From: Nocardioides sp. Soil774
Lineage (GTDB): Bacteria > Actinomycetota > Actinomycetes > Propionibacteriales > Nocardioidaceae
DNA length: 64,000 nt
NCBI RefSeq assembly: GCF_001428125.1
Contig: NZ_LMSM01000006.1
Location: 732,270-796,269, forward strand
Reading direction: 5' to 3'
Shown: positions 34,039 through 41,977 of the stretch, one piece after another
How the letters are laid out: each line of letters opens with the position of its first letter
Position numbering within the stretch: the stretch's first letter is position 1
Made by a program: the position numbers and the translations under genes
Notes under the pieces: generated by a model
Told to the model about the DNA's origin: nothing
The model's input: the letters and a program-made list of their open reading frames with translations, nothing else
Database searches by the model: none

Positions 34039-34443
34039 ATGCCTGTCGACCCCTCCCTGGTGGGGCGCGAGTTCCCCGCGCCGGCACCCCTGACCGTCAC
34101 CCCCGAGCGTGTCGGCGCCTTCGCGTCGGCCGTCGGCCACCCCGGCCAGGACGTCCCGCCGACCTTCCCGATCGTGCTGGCCTTCGACGCCATGCAGGCC
34201 TTCCTCGACGCCGAGCAGATCGACCTGCACCGCATCGTGCACGGCGAGCAGCGCTTCGCCTACGCCCGCCCGCTCGTGCCCGGCGACGAGCTCTCCGCCA
34301 CGCTCACCGTCACCGGCCTGCGCCAGATCGGTGGTGCCGACATCATCGCGACCACCAGCGAGATCACCGACGCGACCGGCGCGGTCGTCTGCACCGGCAA
34401 GGCCACGCTCGTCCACTCGTCCGCGACGGAGGCCGCCCGATGA
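34039..34443 (+). CDS. hadA: HadA-like FAS1-type dehydratase subunit
   Basis: A 134-residue hot-dog-fold protein matching the N-terminal MaoC-like subunit HadA: MPVDPSLVGREFPAPAPLTVTPERVGAFASAVG, then VPPTFPIVLAFDAMQAFLD and VHGEQRFAYARPLVPGDELSATLTV. Like mycobacterial HadA it lacks the catalytic Asp/His pair, so it should bind substrate while its partner catalyses. Its stop overlaps the next gene by four bases (ATGA). In mycobacteria HadAB dehydrates beta-hydroxyacyl-ACP in FAS-II; here the physiological substrate is unknown. Confidence 0.88.
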   Translation: MPVDPSLVGREFPAPAPLTVTPERVGAFASAVGHPGQDVPPTFPIVLAFDAMQAFLDAEQIDLHRIVHGEQRFAYARPLVPGDELSATLTVTGLRQIGGADIIATTSEITDATGAVVCTGKATLVHSSATEAAR

Positions 34444-34829
34444 ACCCCGGAGACACGCTCGAGCCGAAGAGCTTCACCGTCACCCGCGCCGACCTCGTGG
34501 CCTACGCCGACGCGAGCGGCGACCACAACCCGATCCACCAGGACGAGGAGGTCGCGCGCAGCGTCGGGCTGCCGGGCGTCATCGCCCACGGCATGTACAC
34601 CCTGGCCCTGGTCGGCCGCGCCGTCGCGGAGTGGACCGGCGGCGCCGAGGTCGTCGACCTCGGCGCGAAGTTCACCAGTCCCGTCGTGGTGCCGGCCGAG
34701 GGTGGCGCGGAGGTCGTGGTCGGCGGCACTGTGAAGTCCGTCGCCGACGGCCTGGCCACCCTCGCCCTCGAGGTCACCTGCGAGGGCCGCAAGGTCCTCG
34801 GCATGCCGAAGGCAGTCGTGCGTGCCTGA
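34440..34829 (+). CDS. hadB: HadB-like MaoC dehydratase, catalytic subunit
   Basis: A 129-residue MaoC-like hot-dog dehydratase. The hydratase motif YADASGDHNPIHQDEEVARSVGLPGVIAHGMYTLAL contains the catalytic Asp and His spaced as in HadB (DASGDHNPIH). ATG 34440 overlaps the hadA stop, and its end overlaps murB by eight bases. It probably forms a heterodimer with HadA. The gene order rpmG-hadA-hadB upstream of tRNA-Trp-secE-nusG matches mycobacteria. Confidence 0.9.
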   Translation: MNPGDTLEPKSFTVTRADLVAYADASGDHNPIHQDEEVARSVGLPGVIAHGMYTLALVGRAVAEWTGGAEVVDLGAKFTSPVVVPAEGGAEVVVGGTVKSVADGLATLALEVTCEGRKVLGMPKAVVRA

Positions 34830-35871
34830 CCTGCGCGACCACACCACCCTGCGGCTCGGAGGGCCTGCCGCGCGCTGGGTCCGGGCAGCCACCGAGGCCG
34901 AGCTCGTCGACGCCGTCCGCGCCGCCGACGAGCGCTCCGAGCCCCTGCTCGTGCTGGGCGGCGGCTCCAACCTGGTCGTCTCCGACGCCGGCTTCCCCGG
35001 CACGGTCGTCGAGGTCGCGACGCGTGGCATCTCCGCCGACGTCGACGACTCCGGCGACCCGTCGTGCTCGGGCGCGACCGTGACCGTCGCCGCGGGGGAG
35101 TCCTGGGACGACCTGGTGGCCCACGCGGTGGAGCGGGGCTGGGGCGGCATCGAGGCCCTGTCGGGGATCCCCGGCTCGGTCGGCGCCACCCCGATCCAGA
35201 ACGTCGGGGCCTACGGCCAGGAGGTCGCCGACACCATCGCCCGCGTGCGGGTCTGGGACCGCGTCCTGGGTGGGGTGCGCAGCTTCGCCGCCAGCGAGTG
35301 CGCCTTCGGCTACCGCACCAGCCGCTTCAAGGCCGACCCCGGCCGCCACGTCGTCCTCGACGTCACCTTCCAGCTCGGCCAGGCCAGCCTCGCCGCCCCG
35401 GTGCACTACGCCGAGCTGGCTCGCGTGCTGGGCGTCGAGGTGGGGCAGCGCGCCCCGCTGGGCGACGTACGCGCTGCGGTGCTCGGGCTGCGGGCCCGCA
35501 AGGGCATGGTGCTCGACGGCGGCGACCACGACACGTGGAGCGCGGGGTCGTTCTTCACCAACCCGTTCCTCACCCCGGAGCAGGCGGCGGCGCTCCCGTC
35601 CGACGCGCCGCGCTGGGAGCAGCCCGACGGCACCGTGAAGTCGAGCGCCGCGTGGCTCATCGAGCGCTCCGGCTTCACCAAGGGCCACACCAGCCCCGTC
35701 GCGGGGGAGCGGGTGGGACTGTCGACCAAGCACACCCTCGCCCTGACCAACCGTGGCGGCGCCACCACCGAGGAGCTGCTCACGCTGGCCCGCGAGGTCC
35801 GCGACGGCGTGCGCGAGCGCTTCGGCGTCACCCTCGTCAACGAGCCGGTGACGGTGGGCTGCTCGCTCTAG
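34822..35871 (+). CDS. murB: UDP-N-acetylenolpyruvoylglucosamine reductase
   Basis: A 349-residue FAD-dependent type I MurB that reduces UDP-GlcNAc-enolpyruvate to UDP-MurNAc in peptidoglycan synthesis. FAD-binding segments are LVLGGGSNLVVSD and the ALSGIPGSVGATPIQNVGAYGQE loop; the catalytic serine lies in SAGSFFTNPFLTP and a conserved glutamate in NEPVTVGCSL at the very end. The GTG start overlaps hadB. Its TAG stop shares CTAG with the convergent adenosine deaminase stop. Confidence 0.95.
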   Translation: MPDLRDHTTLRLGGPAARWVRAATEAELVDAVRAADERSEPLLVLGGGSNLVVSDAGFPGTVVEVATRGISADVDDSGDPSCSGATVTVAAGESWDDLVAHAVERGWGGIEALSGIPGSVGATPIQNVGAYGQEVADTIARVRVWDRVLGGVRSFAASECAFGYRTSRFKADPGRHVVLDVTFQLGQASLAAPVHYAELARVLGVEVGQRAPLGDVRAAVLGLRARKGMVLDGGDHDTWSAGSFFTNPFLTPEQAAALPSDAPRWEQPDGTVKSSAAWLIERSGFTKGHTSPVAGERVGLSTKHTLALTNRGGATTEELLTLAREVRDGVRERFGVTLVNEPVTVGCSL

Positions 35872-36896
35872 GCCAGCCAGGCAGCGATGTCGGCCCTCGC
35901 CGCGGCCACCACGTCGGACGGCGCACGGGAGGCCTCGAACGACATCTCGGCCAGCCGGGCGAGGGTCGCGTCGTCGAGGTCGTGGGCGGCGCGCATCGTG
36001 GCGTACTGGCCGGCGAGGCGCGAGCCGAAGAGCAGCGGGTCGTCGGAGCCGAGCGCCACCGTGGCCCCGGCGGCCAGCAGCTGCGGCAGCGGGACGGACG
36101 TGAGGTCGGAGTAGACCCCGAGGGAGACGTTGGAGACCGGGCAGACCTCGAGGGCGACGCCGGCCGACACGATGCGGTCGAGCAGCGCCGGGTCCTCCGC
36201 GCTCCGTACGCCGTGCCCGAGCCGCTGGGCGCCGAGCACGTCCAGGCAGGTCCGGACGTGGTCGGGGCCGCGCAGCTCGCCGCCGTGCGGCACCAACGTC
36301 AGCCCGGCGCGCTCCGCGATGCCGAAGGCGCCGGCGAAGTCCTCGGTGCGCCCGCGCCGCTCGTCGTTGGACAGCCCGAAGCCCACCACCCCGCGGTCGG
36401 CGTACTGCGCCGCCAGCCGCGCCAGGGTGCGGGCGTCGAGCGGGTGCCGGGTGCGGTTGGCGGCGATCACCACGCCGATGCCGAGCCCGGTGCGCTCGGA
36501 CGCGTCGCGCACGCAGTCGAGCACCAGGTCGGTGAAGTCGGTGATCCCGCCGAAGCGCGCGGCATAGCCGCTGGGGTCGACCTGGATCTCCAGCCACCGC
36601 CCGCCGTCGCGCACGTCGTCCTCGGCCGCCTCGAGCACCAGGCGGCGTACGTCGTCGGGCGTGCGCAGCACCGAGCGCGCCACGTCGTAGAGGCGCTGGA
36701 AGCGGAACCAGCCCTTCTCGTCGGCCGCGCTGAGCAGGGGCGGCCAGTCCTCGACCAGCGAGTCGGGCAGCGCGACGCCGTCGCGCTCGGCGAGCTCGAG
36801 GAGGGTCTGGTGGCGCATCGACCCGGTGAAGTGCAGGTGCAGGTGGGCCTTCGGTAGCCGGGAGACGTCACGCGGTCGCTGAGCCTCACCCTGCAT
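35868..36896 (-). CDS. add: Adenosine deaminase
   Basis: A 342-residue metallo-deaminase that converts adenosine to inosine. Zinc ligands and catalytic residues appear as LPKAHLHLHFTGSM (HxH), LTLVPHGGELRGPDHV (His and Glu), RLGHGVRSAEDP and LGSDDPLLFG. The SDDP motif is characteristic of the family; the HAGE motif reads HGGE here. ATG 36896 is preferred because TACGAT lies seven bases upstream; ATG 36905 is a possible alternative. It is convergent with murB and divergent from the tRNA-Trp block. Confidence 0.9.
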   Translation of the reverse strand: MQGEAQRPRDVSRLPKAHLHLHFTGSMRHQTLLELAERDGVALPDSLVEDWPPLLSAADEKGWFRFQRLYDVARSVLRTPDDVRRLVLEAAEDDVRDGGRWLEIQVDPSGYAARFGGITDFTDLVLDCVRDASERTGLGIGVVIAANRTRHPLDARTLARLAAQYADRGVVGFGLSNDERRGRTEDFAGAFGIAERAGLTLVPHGGELRGPDHVRTCLDVLGAQRLGHGVRSAEDPALLDRIVSAGVALEVCPVSNVSLGVYSDLTSVPLPQLLAAGATVALGSDDPLLFGSRLAGQYATMRAAHDLDDATLARLAEMSFEASRAPSDVVAAARADIAAWLA

Positions 36897-36903
36897 GGCC
36901 CGC

Positions 36904-36909
36904 ATCGTA
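36904..36909 (-). promoter_or_regulatory. -10 box of the adenosine deaminase gene
   Basis: TACGAT on the minus strand followed by seven bases and ATG 36896. It lies over the alternative start at 36905, which weakens that start. Confidence 0.45.
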
Positions 36910-36919
36910 GGCGGGCCGG

Positions 36920-36950
36920 TTCGACGCAGGGTGGATCGGCCCCGTATGCT
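36920..36950 (+). promoter_or_regulatory. Promoter of the tRNA-Trp-secE-nusG block
   Basis: TTCGAC (36920-36925), a long 19-base spacer and TATGCT (36945-36950). The -10 is good and the -35 is uncertain. The leader before tRNA-Trp would be about 53 bases. Confidence 0.4.
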
Positions 36951-36971
36951 TCCCGATTGGTGGTTTCGCCA

Positions 36972-36985
36972 CATGCTTCGGCATG
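36972..36985 (+). other. Tetraloop hairpin in the tRNA-Trp leader
   Basis: CATGC-TTCG-GCATG is a perfect five-pair stem capped by a stable TTCG tetraloop, 25 bases upstream of tRNA-Trp. A further GTGG-TTTCG-CCAC stem (36960-36972) overlaps it by one base. These may be processing signals of the tRNA precursor. Confidence 0.4.
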
Positions 36986-37009
36986 CCCCTGAATGGGGTG
37001 GACCACCGG

Positions 37010-37082
37010 AGGGCACTAGCTCAACTGGCAGAGCATCGGTCTCCAAAACCGAAGGTTGGGGGTTCAAGTCCCTCGTGCCCTG
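37010..37082 (+). tRNA. tRNA-Trp (CCA)
   Basis: The acceptor AGGGCAC pairs with GTGCCCT, with discriminator G37082. The anticodon stem is TCGGT/ACCGA and the anticodon CCA at 37043-37045. The T-arm is GGGGG-TTCAAGT-CCCTC. CCA is not encoded at the 3' end. It precedes secE, as in other actinobacteria. Confidence 0.97.
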
Positions 37083-37123
37083 CGAGGAAACACTGCACAG
37101 CAACAACGATGAAGGTGGGAAAC

Positions 37124-37381
37124 GTGGCCGACGGCAACGCGGTTCAGGACCGGCGCGACTCGCGCGGCGACGACCGTGGGCGCACCAGCCCCGTCACGTT
37201 CATGCGGCAGGTGGTGGCCGAGCTCCGCAAGGTGGTGTGGCCGACCCAGCAGCAGCTCATCACCTACTTCTTCGTGGTGCTGGTCTTCGTCATCGCCGTG
37301 ATGGCCCTGGTGACGGTGCTCGACCTGGCCTTCGGAAAGCTGGTCTTCGAGATCTTCAGCGGTGGCACCAGCACCCAGTGA
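37124..37381 (+). CDS. secE: Preprotein translocase subunit SecE
   Basis: An 85-residue SecE that stabilises SecY in the translocon. A charged cytoplasmic N terminus is followed by the conserved VTFMRQVVAELRKVVWPTQQQLITYFFVVLVFVIAVMALVTVLDL, the amphipathic helix and single membrane span. GTG 37124 is chosen for AAGGTGGGA at 37112-37120; the longer open frame upstream runs through tRNA-Trp and is not real. Confidence 0.95.
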   Translation: MADGNAVQDRRDSRGDDRGRTSPVTFMRQVVAELRKVVWPTQQQLITYFFVVLVFVIAVMALVTVLDLAFGKLVFEIFSGGTSTQ

Positions 37382-37437
37382 CCCGCGGCCCGGCGCACCC
37401 GAGCAGCGAACCCGCCGCTCCTGACCCCGCCGGGCCA

Positions 37438-37459
37438 GTCCCGGACCGGTCCCGGACCG
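37438..37459 (+). repeat. Tandem 11-bp repeat in the secE-nusG spacer
   Basis: GTCCCGGACCG occurs twice in direct succession. The junction also contains the palindrome GGACCGGTCC. It lies about 30 bp before nusG. Confidence 0.6.
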
Positions 37460-37488
37460 GACCCCAGCAACGACGTACGGAGTAATAC

Positions 37489-38322
37489 GTGTCTGAGAAC
37501 AATGACGTGGACCAGGTCGACGACCAGGTCGAGTCGCTCGACGAGGCGACCCCGAAGGACGCCACCGAGGACGCCGTCGACGTCGAGGACGTGACCGACG
37601 AGTCCGCTGACGACAGCGACGACGAGACCGCCGCCGAGCTCGAGGGCGACGAGCCCGACGACGCCGAGGAGGAGGCGTCCGACGAGGCCGCTGCCGACTC
37701 CGACGACCCGCTCGAGGCCTTCCGCCGCGAGCTGTGGGCCAAGCCGGGCGACTGGTTCGTCGTGCACACCTACTCCGGCATGGAGAAGCGGGTCAAGCAC
37801 AACCTCGAGAACCGCATCATCTCGCTCAACATGGAGGACTACATCCACGAGATCGTGGTCCCCACCGAGGAGGTCGCGGAGATCAAGAACGGCCAGCGCA
37901 AGATGGTCACCCGCACCGTCCTCCCCGGCTACGTCCTCGTCCGCATGGACCTCACCGACGAGTCCTGGTCGGCCGTGCGCCACACGCCGTCGGTGACCGG
38001 CTTCGTCGGCCACAGCCACCAGCCCGTCCCGCTCAGCATGAGCGAGGTCGAGGACATGCTGGCCCCCGCCGTCGTGCACGCCGCCGAGGCCGAGGCTGCC
38101 GCCTCGGGCGAGAAGGGCGCCAGCACCACGCCGCGCAAGCCGGTCGAGGTCGCGGACTTCGATGTCTCCGACTCCGTCATGGTGGTCGACGGCCCGTTCG
38201 CCACGCTCCACGCGACGATCACCGAGATCAACGCCGAGTCCCAGCGCGTCAAGGCCCTCGTCGAGATCTTCGGCCGCGAGACGCCGGTCGAGCTCAGCTT
38301 CAGCCAGATCCAGAAGGTCTGA
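37489..38322 (+). CDS. nusG: Transcription termination/antitermination protein NusG
   Basis: A 277-residue NusG that binds RNA polymerase and modulates pausing and Rho-dependent termination. The first about 78 residues are an extended acidic, low-complexity tail ([25 protein letters not shown] and so on), normal for actinobacteria. The NGN domain begins at [23 protein letters not shown] near residue 88, and a C-terminal KOW domain is [29 protein letters not shown] 37489 is supported by ACGGAGT upstream. Confidence 0.95.
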   Translation: MSENNDVDQVDDQVESLDEATPKDATEDAVDVEDVTDESADDSDDETAAELEGDEPDDAEEEASDEAAADSDDPLEAFRRELWAKPGDWFVVHTYSGMEKRVKHNLENRIISLNMEDYIHEIVVPTEEVAEIKNGQRKMVTRTVLPGYVLVRMDLTDESWSAVRHTPSVTGFVGHSHQPVPLSMSEVEDMLAPAVVHAAEAEAAASGEKGASTTPRKPVEVADFDVSDSVMVVDGPFATLHATITEINAESQRVKALVEIFGRETPVELSFSQIQKV

Positions 38323-38330
38323 CGATTTCC

Positions 38331-38353
38331 GTCAGCCCGCCACGCGGGCTGAC
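38331..38353 (+). other. Hairpin in the nusG-rplK spacer
   Basis: GTCAGCCCG and CGGGCTGAC form a perfect nine-pair stem with a five-base loop, nine bases after nusG. No T-tract follows, so it could be a partial terminator or a leader structure of rplKA. Confidence 0.5.
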
Positions 38354-38378
38354 AATGCAGTAGCGACATCCCGTGGCA

Positions 38379-38394
38379 GAGGGCGAGTGCCCTC
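38379..38394 (+). other. Second hairpin in the rplK leader
   Basis: GAGGGC-GAGT-GCCCTC, a perfect six-pair stem 32 bases before the rplK start. In E. coli, ribosomal protein L1 represses the rplKA message by binding its leader; a similar role here is possible but unproven. Confidence 0.35.
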
Positions 38395-38425
38395 GTCGTG
38401 ACCACAAGAGAGAAAGAAGAAGGCA

Positions 38426-38854
38426 ATGCCTCCCAAGAAGAAGATCGCCGCACTCGTCAAGGTGCAGCTGCAGGCCGGTTCGGCCACCCCGGCCCCGCCG
38501 GTCGGTACGGCGCTCGGCCCGCACGGCGTCAACATCATGGACTTCTGCAAGGCCTACAACGCCCAGACCGAGTCCATGCGCGGCAACGTGATCCCCGTCG
38601 AGATCACCATCTACGAGGACCGCACGTTCGACTTCATCACCAAGACCCCGCCGGCCGCCGAGCTCATCAAGAAGGCTGCCGGTCTCTCCAAGGGCTCCGG
38701 CGTCCCGCACAAGGAGAAGGTCGGCAAGCTGACCAAGGACCAGGTCCGCGAGATCGCGACCACCAAGCTGCCCGACCTCAACGCCAACGACATCGACGCG
38801 GCCATGAAGATCGTCGAGGGCACTGCGCGCTCGATGGGCATCACGACCGACTGA
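38426..38854 (+). CDS. rplK: 50S ribosomal protein L11
   Basis: A 142-residue L11 of the GTPase-associated centre. [45 protein letters not shown] is the N-terminal domain, and the C-terminal RNA-binding domain contains [28 protein letters not shown] sequence (here [15 protein letters not shown]). ATG 38426 lies nine bases after AGAAAGAAGAAGG. It is the first cistron of the L11-L1 pair. Confidence 0.97.
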   Translation: MPPKKKIAALVKVQLQAGSATPAPPVGTALGPHGVNIMDFCKAYNAQTESMRGNVIPVEITIYEDRTFDFITKTPPAAELIKKAAGLSKGSGVPHKEKVGKLTKDQVREIATTKLPDLNANDIDAAMKIVEGTARSMGITTD

Positions 38855-38916
38855 CACGTGGGAGAGCCGCGCTGGCTCGCTAACCACATCCTTCGCACCA
38901 GAGAAACGAGAAGACA

Positions 38917-39639
38917 ATGCAGCGCAGCAAGACCTACCGCGCGGCGGCAGAGGCGTTCGACCAGGACGAGCTCTACGCCCCGCTGGCCGCCATCAAGATC
39001 GCCAAGGGCGGCTCGAAGAAGAAGTTCGACGAGACCCTGGACGTCGTCATGCGTCTCGGCGTCGACCCCCGCAAGGCCGACCAGATGGTCCGCGGCACCG
39101 TGAACCTGCCCCACGGCACCGGCAAGACCGCCCGCGTCCTGGTGTTCGCCAACGCCGACAAGGCCGACGCCGCCCGTGAGGCCGGCGCCGAGTTCGTCGG
39201 TGGCGACGAGCTCATCGAGAAGGTCGCCGGCGGCTGGCTCGACTTCGACGCCGTCGTCGCGACGCCCGACATGATGGGCAAGGTCGGCCGCCTCGGTCGC
39301 GTCCTCGGCCCGCGCTCGCTCATGCCGAACCCGAAGACCGGCACCGTGACCCCCGACGTGGCCAAGGCCGTGACGGACATCAAGGGCGGCAAGATCGAGT
39401 TCCGCGTGGACCGCCACGCCAACCTGCACTTCATCATCGGCAAGGCGTCCTTCTCCGAGGTCCAGCTCGCGGAGAACTACGCCGCCGCCCTCGAGGAGGT
39501 GCTGCGTCTCAAGCCGGCCAGCTCCAAGGGCCGCTACATCAAGAAGATCACCGTCTCCACGACGATGGGCCCCGGCATCCAGGTCGACCCCAACCGCATC
39601 AAGAACGTGGCGTCCGAGGACGAGGCCGCCCAGGCCTGA
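38917..39639 (+). CDS. rplA: 50S ribosomal protein L1
   Basis: A 240-residue L1 of the ribosomal stalk. [68 protein letters not shown] is the N-terminal part, and [30 protein letters not shown] is the conserved RNA-binding core. ATG 38917 is preceded by AGAGAAACGAGAAGAC. A strong terminator hairpin follows the gene. Confidence 0.97.
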   Translation: MQRSKTYRAAAEAFDQDELYAPLAAIKIAKGGSKKKFDETLDVVMRLGVDPRKADQMVRGTVNLPHGTGKTARVLVFANADKADAAREAGAEFVGGDELIEKVAGGWLDFDAVVATPDMMGKVGRLGRVLGPRSLMPNPKTGTVTPDVAKAVTDIKGGKIEFRVDRHANLHFIIGKASFSEVQLAENYAAALEEVLRLKPASSKGRYIKKITVSTTMGPGIQVDPNRIKNVASEDEAAQA

Positions 39640-39664
39640 TCCTCGCCTCCTCGCACGAGCCGTG

Positions 39665-39698
39665 TCGGCCCGGTCGCCCTTCGGGGCGGCCGGGCCGA
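39665..39698 (+). terminator. Terminator after rplA
   Basis: TCGGCCCGG and CCGGGCCGA form a nine-pair stem that continues through a wobble pair into CGCC/GGCG, around a small loop. TCTGCTTG follows. It separates the rplKA operon from the lipoprotein gene. Confidence 0.75.
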
Positions 39699-39817
39699 TC
39701 TGCTTGCCGGCCGTTCCGTTTCGGTGTGGAAGCATCGGGTAGGAACCTCCCGAGCCCCGCTCCGCCCGGGCCGCCCGCTCGACCTCGTTCTCGCACTCGT
39801 CCGTGTCAGGAGACACC

Positions 39818-40690
39818 ATGCGCCTCACGCCCCTTGCCCGCCGCCTCGGCTCCGCCGCCCTGGTGCTGACGATCGGCGTGGGGGTCTCCGCGTGCAGCGA
39901 CGACTCCTCCGCGGAGTCGGCGTCCGACTCCTCCTCCGACTCCACCTCCGACTCCATCTCGGACTCCTCCGCCGACTCGGGCAGCTCGTCGGACGAGTCA
40001 GGCGGAGAGGCCGAGGCTGACGCCCCGGCCGAGCTCTCGGCCGAGGACTTCTACCCCGAGGTGATGGCCGCGATGCAGGACGCGGAGACCTTCAACTTCA
40101 CGACCGTCTCCAGCTCGGCCGGCCAGTCGCAGACGATGACCGGGCAGGCGCGCTTCAGCGACGACGGCATCGAGATGAAGGCGTCCAGCGAGGGCCCCCA
40201 GGCGATGGAGCTGGTGCTGCTCGGCCAGGCGATGTACATGAAGTCGCCCGAGCTCGGCACCGGTGACAAGTGGCTCAAGATCGACCTGAGCGACCCCGAC
40301 TCGCTCTTCGGCATGATCGGCAAGGCGACCGACCCCGAGGTCATGTTCAAGGCCCTGGAGGCCCCGAAGAAGCTCGAGCTCGTGGGTGCGGAGGACGTCG
40401 ACGGCGTCGCGACCAACCACTACCGGATCACCGTCGACCCGACGAAGTACGTCGAGGCGATGGAGTTCCCGGCCGCGATGGCCGACATGCTCCCCAAGGA
40501 GCTCGTCACCGAGATGTGGGTCGACGCCGACAACCTGCCGCGCAAGTTCGCCCAGACCATGGAGGTCCCCGCGGTCGGCGGTGGCAAGCCCACCACGTCC
40601 ACCACCGAGGGCACCTACTCCGACTTCGGCACCGACGTCGAGATCGAGGCGCCCCCGAGCAGCCAGGTCACCCAGCAGCCCGGCATGTGA
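39818..40690 (+). CDS. LppX/LprAFG-like lipoprotein with Ser/Asp-rich linker
   Basis: A 290-residue lipoprotein. The lipobox is VSAC with lipidated Cys26. Residues about 27-70 are a low-complexity tether of serine, aspartate and alanine (SDDSSAESASDSSSDSTSDS and on), likely spanning the cell-wall region. The rest (about 75-285) shows LAEDFYPEVMAAMQDAETFNFTTVSSSAGQSQTMTGQARF, EMKASSEGPQAMELVLLGQAMYMKSP and DNLPRKFAQTMEVPA, resembling the LolA-like LppX/LprG fold that carries lipids in mycobacteria. ATG 39818 follows CAGGAGA. Ligand and partner are unknown. It is convergent with the DnaB-like gene. Confidence 0.85.
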   Translation: MRLTPLARRLGSAALVLTIGVGVSACSDDSSAESASDSSSDSTSDSISDSSADSGSSSDESGGEAEADAPAELSAEDFYPEVMAAMQDAETFNFTTVSSSAGQSQTMTGQARFSDDGIEMKASSEGPQAMELVLLGQAMYMKSPELGTGDKWLKIDLSDPDSLFGMIGKATDPEVMFKALEAPKKLELVGAEDVDGVATNHYRITVDPTKYVEAMEFPAAMADMLPKELVTEMWVDADNLPRKFAQTMEVPAVGGGKPTTSTTEGTYSDFGTDVEIEAPPSSQVTQQPGM

Positions 40691-40750
40691 CGTCCTGCCT
40701 CCCGCACGCGGTAGTGCGCGCCCACCGGGTGCGTACGGCCGCGTCGTGCG

Positions 40751-41740
40751 TCACTCGCGGAAGATGCGCTCGTCGATCAGCTGCTCCTTGACCTCGCTGC
40801 CCTCGTGCTCGTAGCGGCCCTGGTCGAAGCGGGTCTTGAACTGCAGCACCACACCGTCGCGCCCGAAGCGGTTCTTCTCCACCGTGAGGACCGCGAAGTC
40901 GCGGAACCGTTCGGCGTTGCTGAGGTCGTAGGTGAGGTGGTGGCGCGCGACGATGTCGAACTTGTTGTTGAGCACCAGCACGACGTCCGCCTCGTACGCC
41001 AGTGCGCTCGAGCCGCGCAGGTCGCTGGCGCGCATCCGCTTGCCGGAGCGCAGCGCCGCCTTCTCGGCCGCGGCGATCGCGAGCACCGGGGCGTTGATGT
41101 CGATGGCGAGGTCCTTGAGGCCCTCGACGACCTCGGTGGAGCTGGCCTCGTCGTCGGGGTGCTCGGTCTTGACCTTCTGCAGGTAGTCGACGATCACCAG
41201 CGGGGTGGTGCCCGACAGCTCGCGGACCGCCTCGATGGCGTTCTGGATGGCCGCGAGGTCGGTGCGGGTGCCGGTCGAGCGGTGCACGAAGAGCATCTCG
41301 GAGTACTGCGAGACCCGGGTCAGCGCCTCGACGCCGCACGGGACCGACTCGAGGCGGTGCTCGAGCGAGCTGACCCAGAGGTCGTCGAAGATCGACCGGA
41401 TGCTGTTGACCCGCACCTGGTCGGAGTCGTCGAGCTCGCCGGCCTCCATGGCGATGAGCTTCTGGGTGATGTCCTCGGCGTCGTGCTCGTAGGAGAAGAA
41501 GATCACCGGGCGGCCGGTGGCGGCGTTGTTGCGCGCGACCTGCAGGGCGAACGTCGACTTGCCGAGGCCCTGCGGCCCGGCCAGCAGGACGAGCGAGCCG
41601 GCCCGCATGCCTCCGCCGATCAGCGGGTCGAGACCGACGAAGCCGGTCTTCCACACGCGGCCGGCGGCGTTGCGTCCGGTGAGCATGCGTTCGTCGCTTC
41701 TGGCCAGCGAGGCCCCGACTGTCGTGAGCTGGTGATCCAC
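40751..41740 (-). CDS. Stand-alone DnaB-type RecA-fold ATPase
   Basis: A 329-residue protein that consists essentially of the C-terminal ATPase domain of replicative helicase DnaB. Walker A is LLAGPQGLGKST at residues 53-63, Walker B PLVIVDYLQKVKTEHPDDEASSTEVVEGLKDLAIDINAPVLAIAAAEK, and the arginine/KSR-type region RMRASDLRGSSALAYEADVVLVLNNK follows. The N-terminal DnaB domain that contacts primase is absent, and residues 1-45 only weakly resemble it. It sits on the minus strand between the lipoprotein and rplJ. Whether it has helicase, KaiC/RadA-like or regulatory activity is not known. Confidence 0.85.
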   Translation of the reverse strand: MDHQLTTVGASLARSDERMLTGRNAAGRVWKTGFVGLDPLIGGGMRAGSLVLLAGPQGLGKSTFALQVARNNAATGRPVIFFSYEHDAEDITQKLIAMEAGELDDSDQVRVNSIRSIFDDLWVSSLEHRLESVPCGVEALTRVSQYSEMLFVHRSTGTRTDLAAIQNAIEAVRELSGTTPLVIVDYLQKVKTEHPDDEASSTEVVEGLKDLAIDINAPVLAIAAAEKAALRSGKRMRASDLRGSSALAYEADVVLVLNNKFDIVARHHLTYDLSNAERFRDFAVLTVEKNRFGRDGVVLQFKTRFDQGRYEHEGSEVKEQLIDERIFRE

Positions 41741-41811
41741 GCGACCATGGAACCAGCGATGGGACCGCGTCGGCAGGAGATTGCGGTGTTTGCCCCGCCT
41801 CCGTCGCCGAT

Positions 41812-41841
41812 TTGTCTGCTCGGCGCAGCGCGGCGTACTGT
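41812..41841 (+). promoter_or_regulatory. Promoter of rplJL
   Basis: TTGTCT (41812-41817), an 18-base spacer and TACTGT (41836-41841). It is divergent from the DnaB-like gene and leaves a leader of about 180 bases before rplJ. Confidence 0.6.
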
Positions 41842-41953
41842 CTGACCTCGAAACCAGAGACCGCAGGTTGTCACGAGCTCCTCGCCCGTGACCGAAGGTC
41901 CGCAGCAGCGGGCGGCCGGCGCAGGTGTCAGAGCAGCGGCCTCGCCGCCTTCA

Positions 41954-41977
41954 CGCCCTGAGCCTGTGCTCAGGGCG
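41954..41977 (+). promoter_or_regulatory. Hairpin in the rplJL leader
   Basis: CGCCCTGAGC and GCTCAGGGCG form a perfect ten-pair stem with a CTGT loop, followed by TTCGTCGTCTGTG. It lies about 50 bases before the rplJ start in the long leader, where L10/L7-L12 autoregulatory structures are known in other bacteria. It could be an attenuator or the binding structure. Confidence 0.5.

Noticed and set aside
36983..37123. Upstream extension of the secE reading frame
   Set aside because: It reads through tRNA-Trp; the GTG at 37124 has a proper ribosome site.
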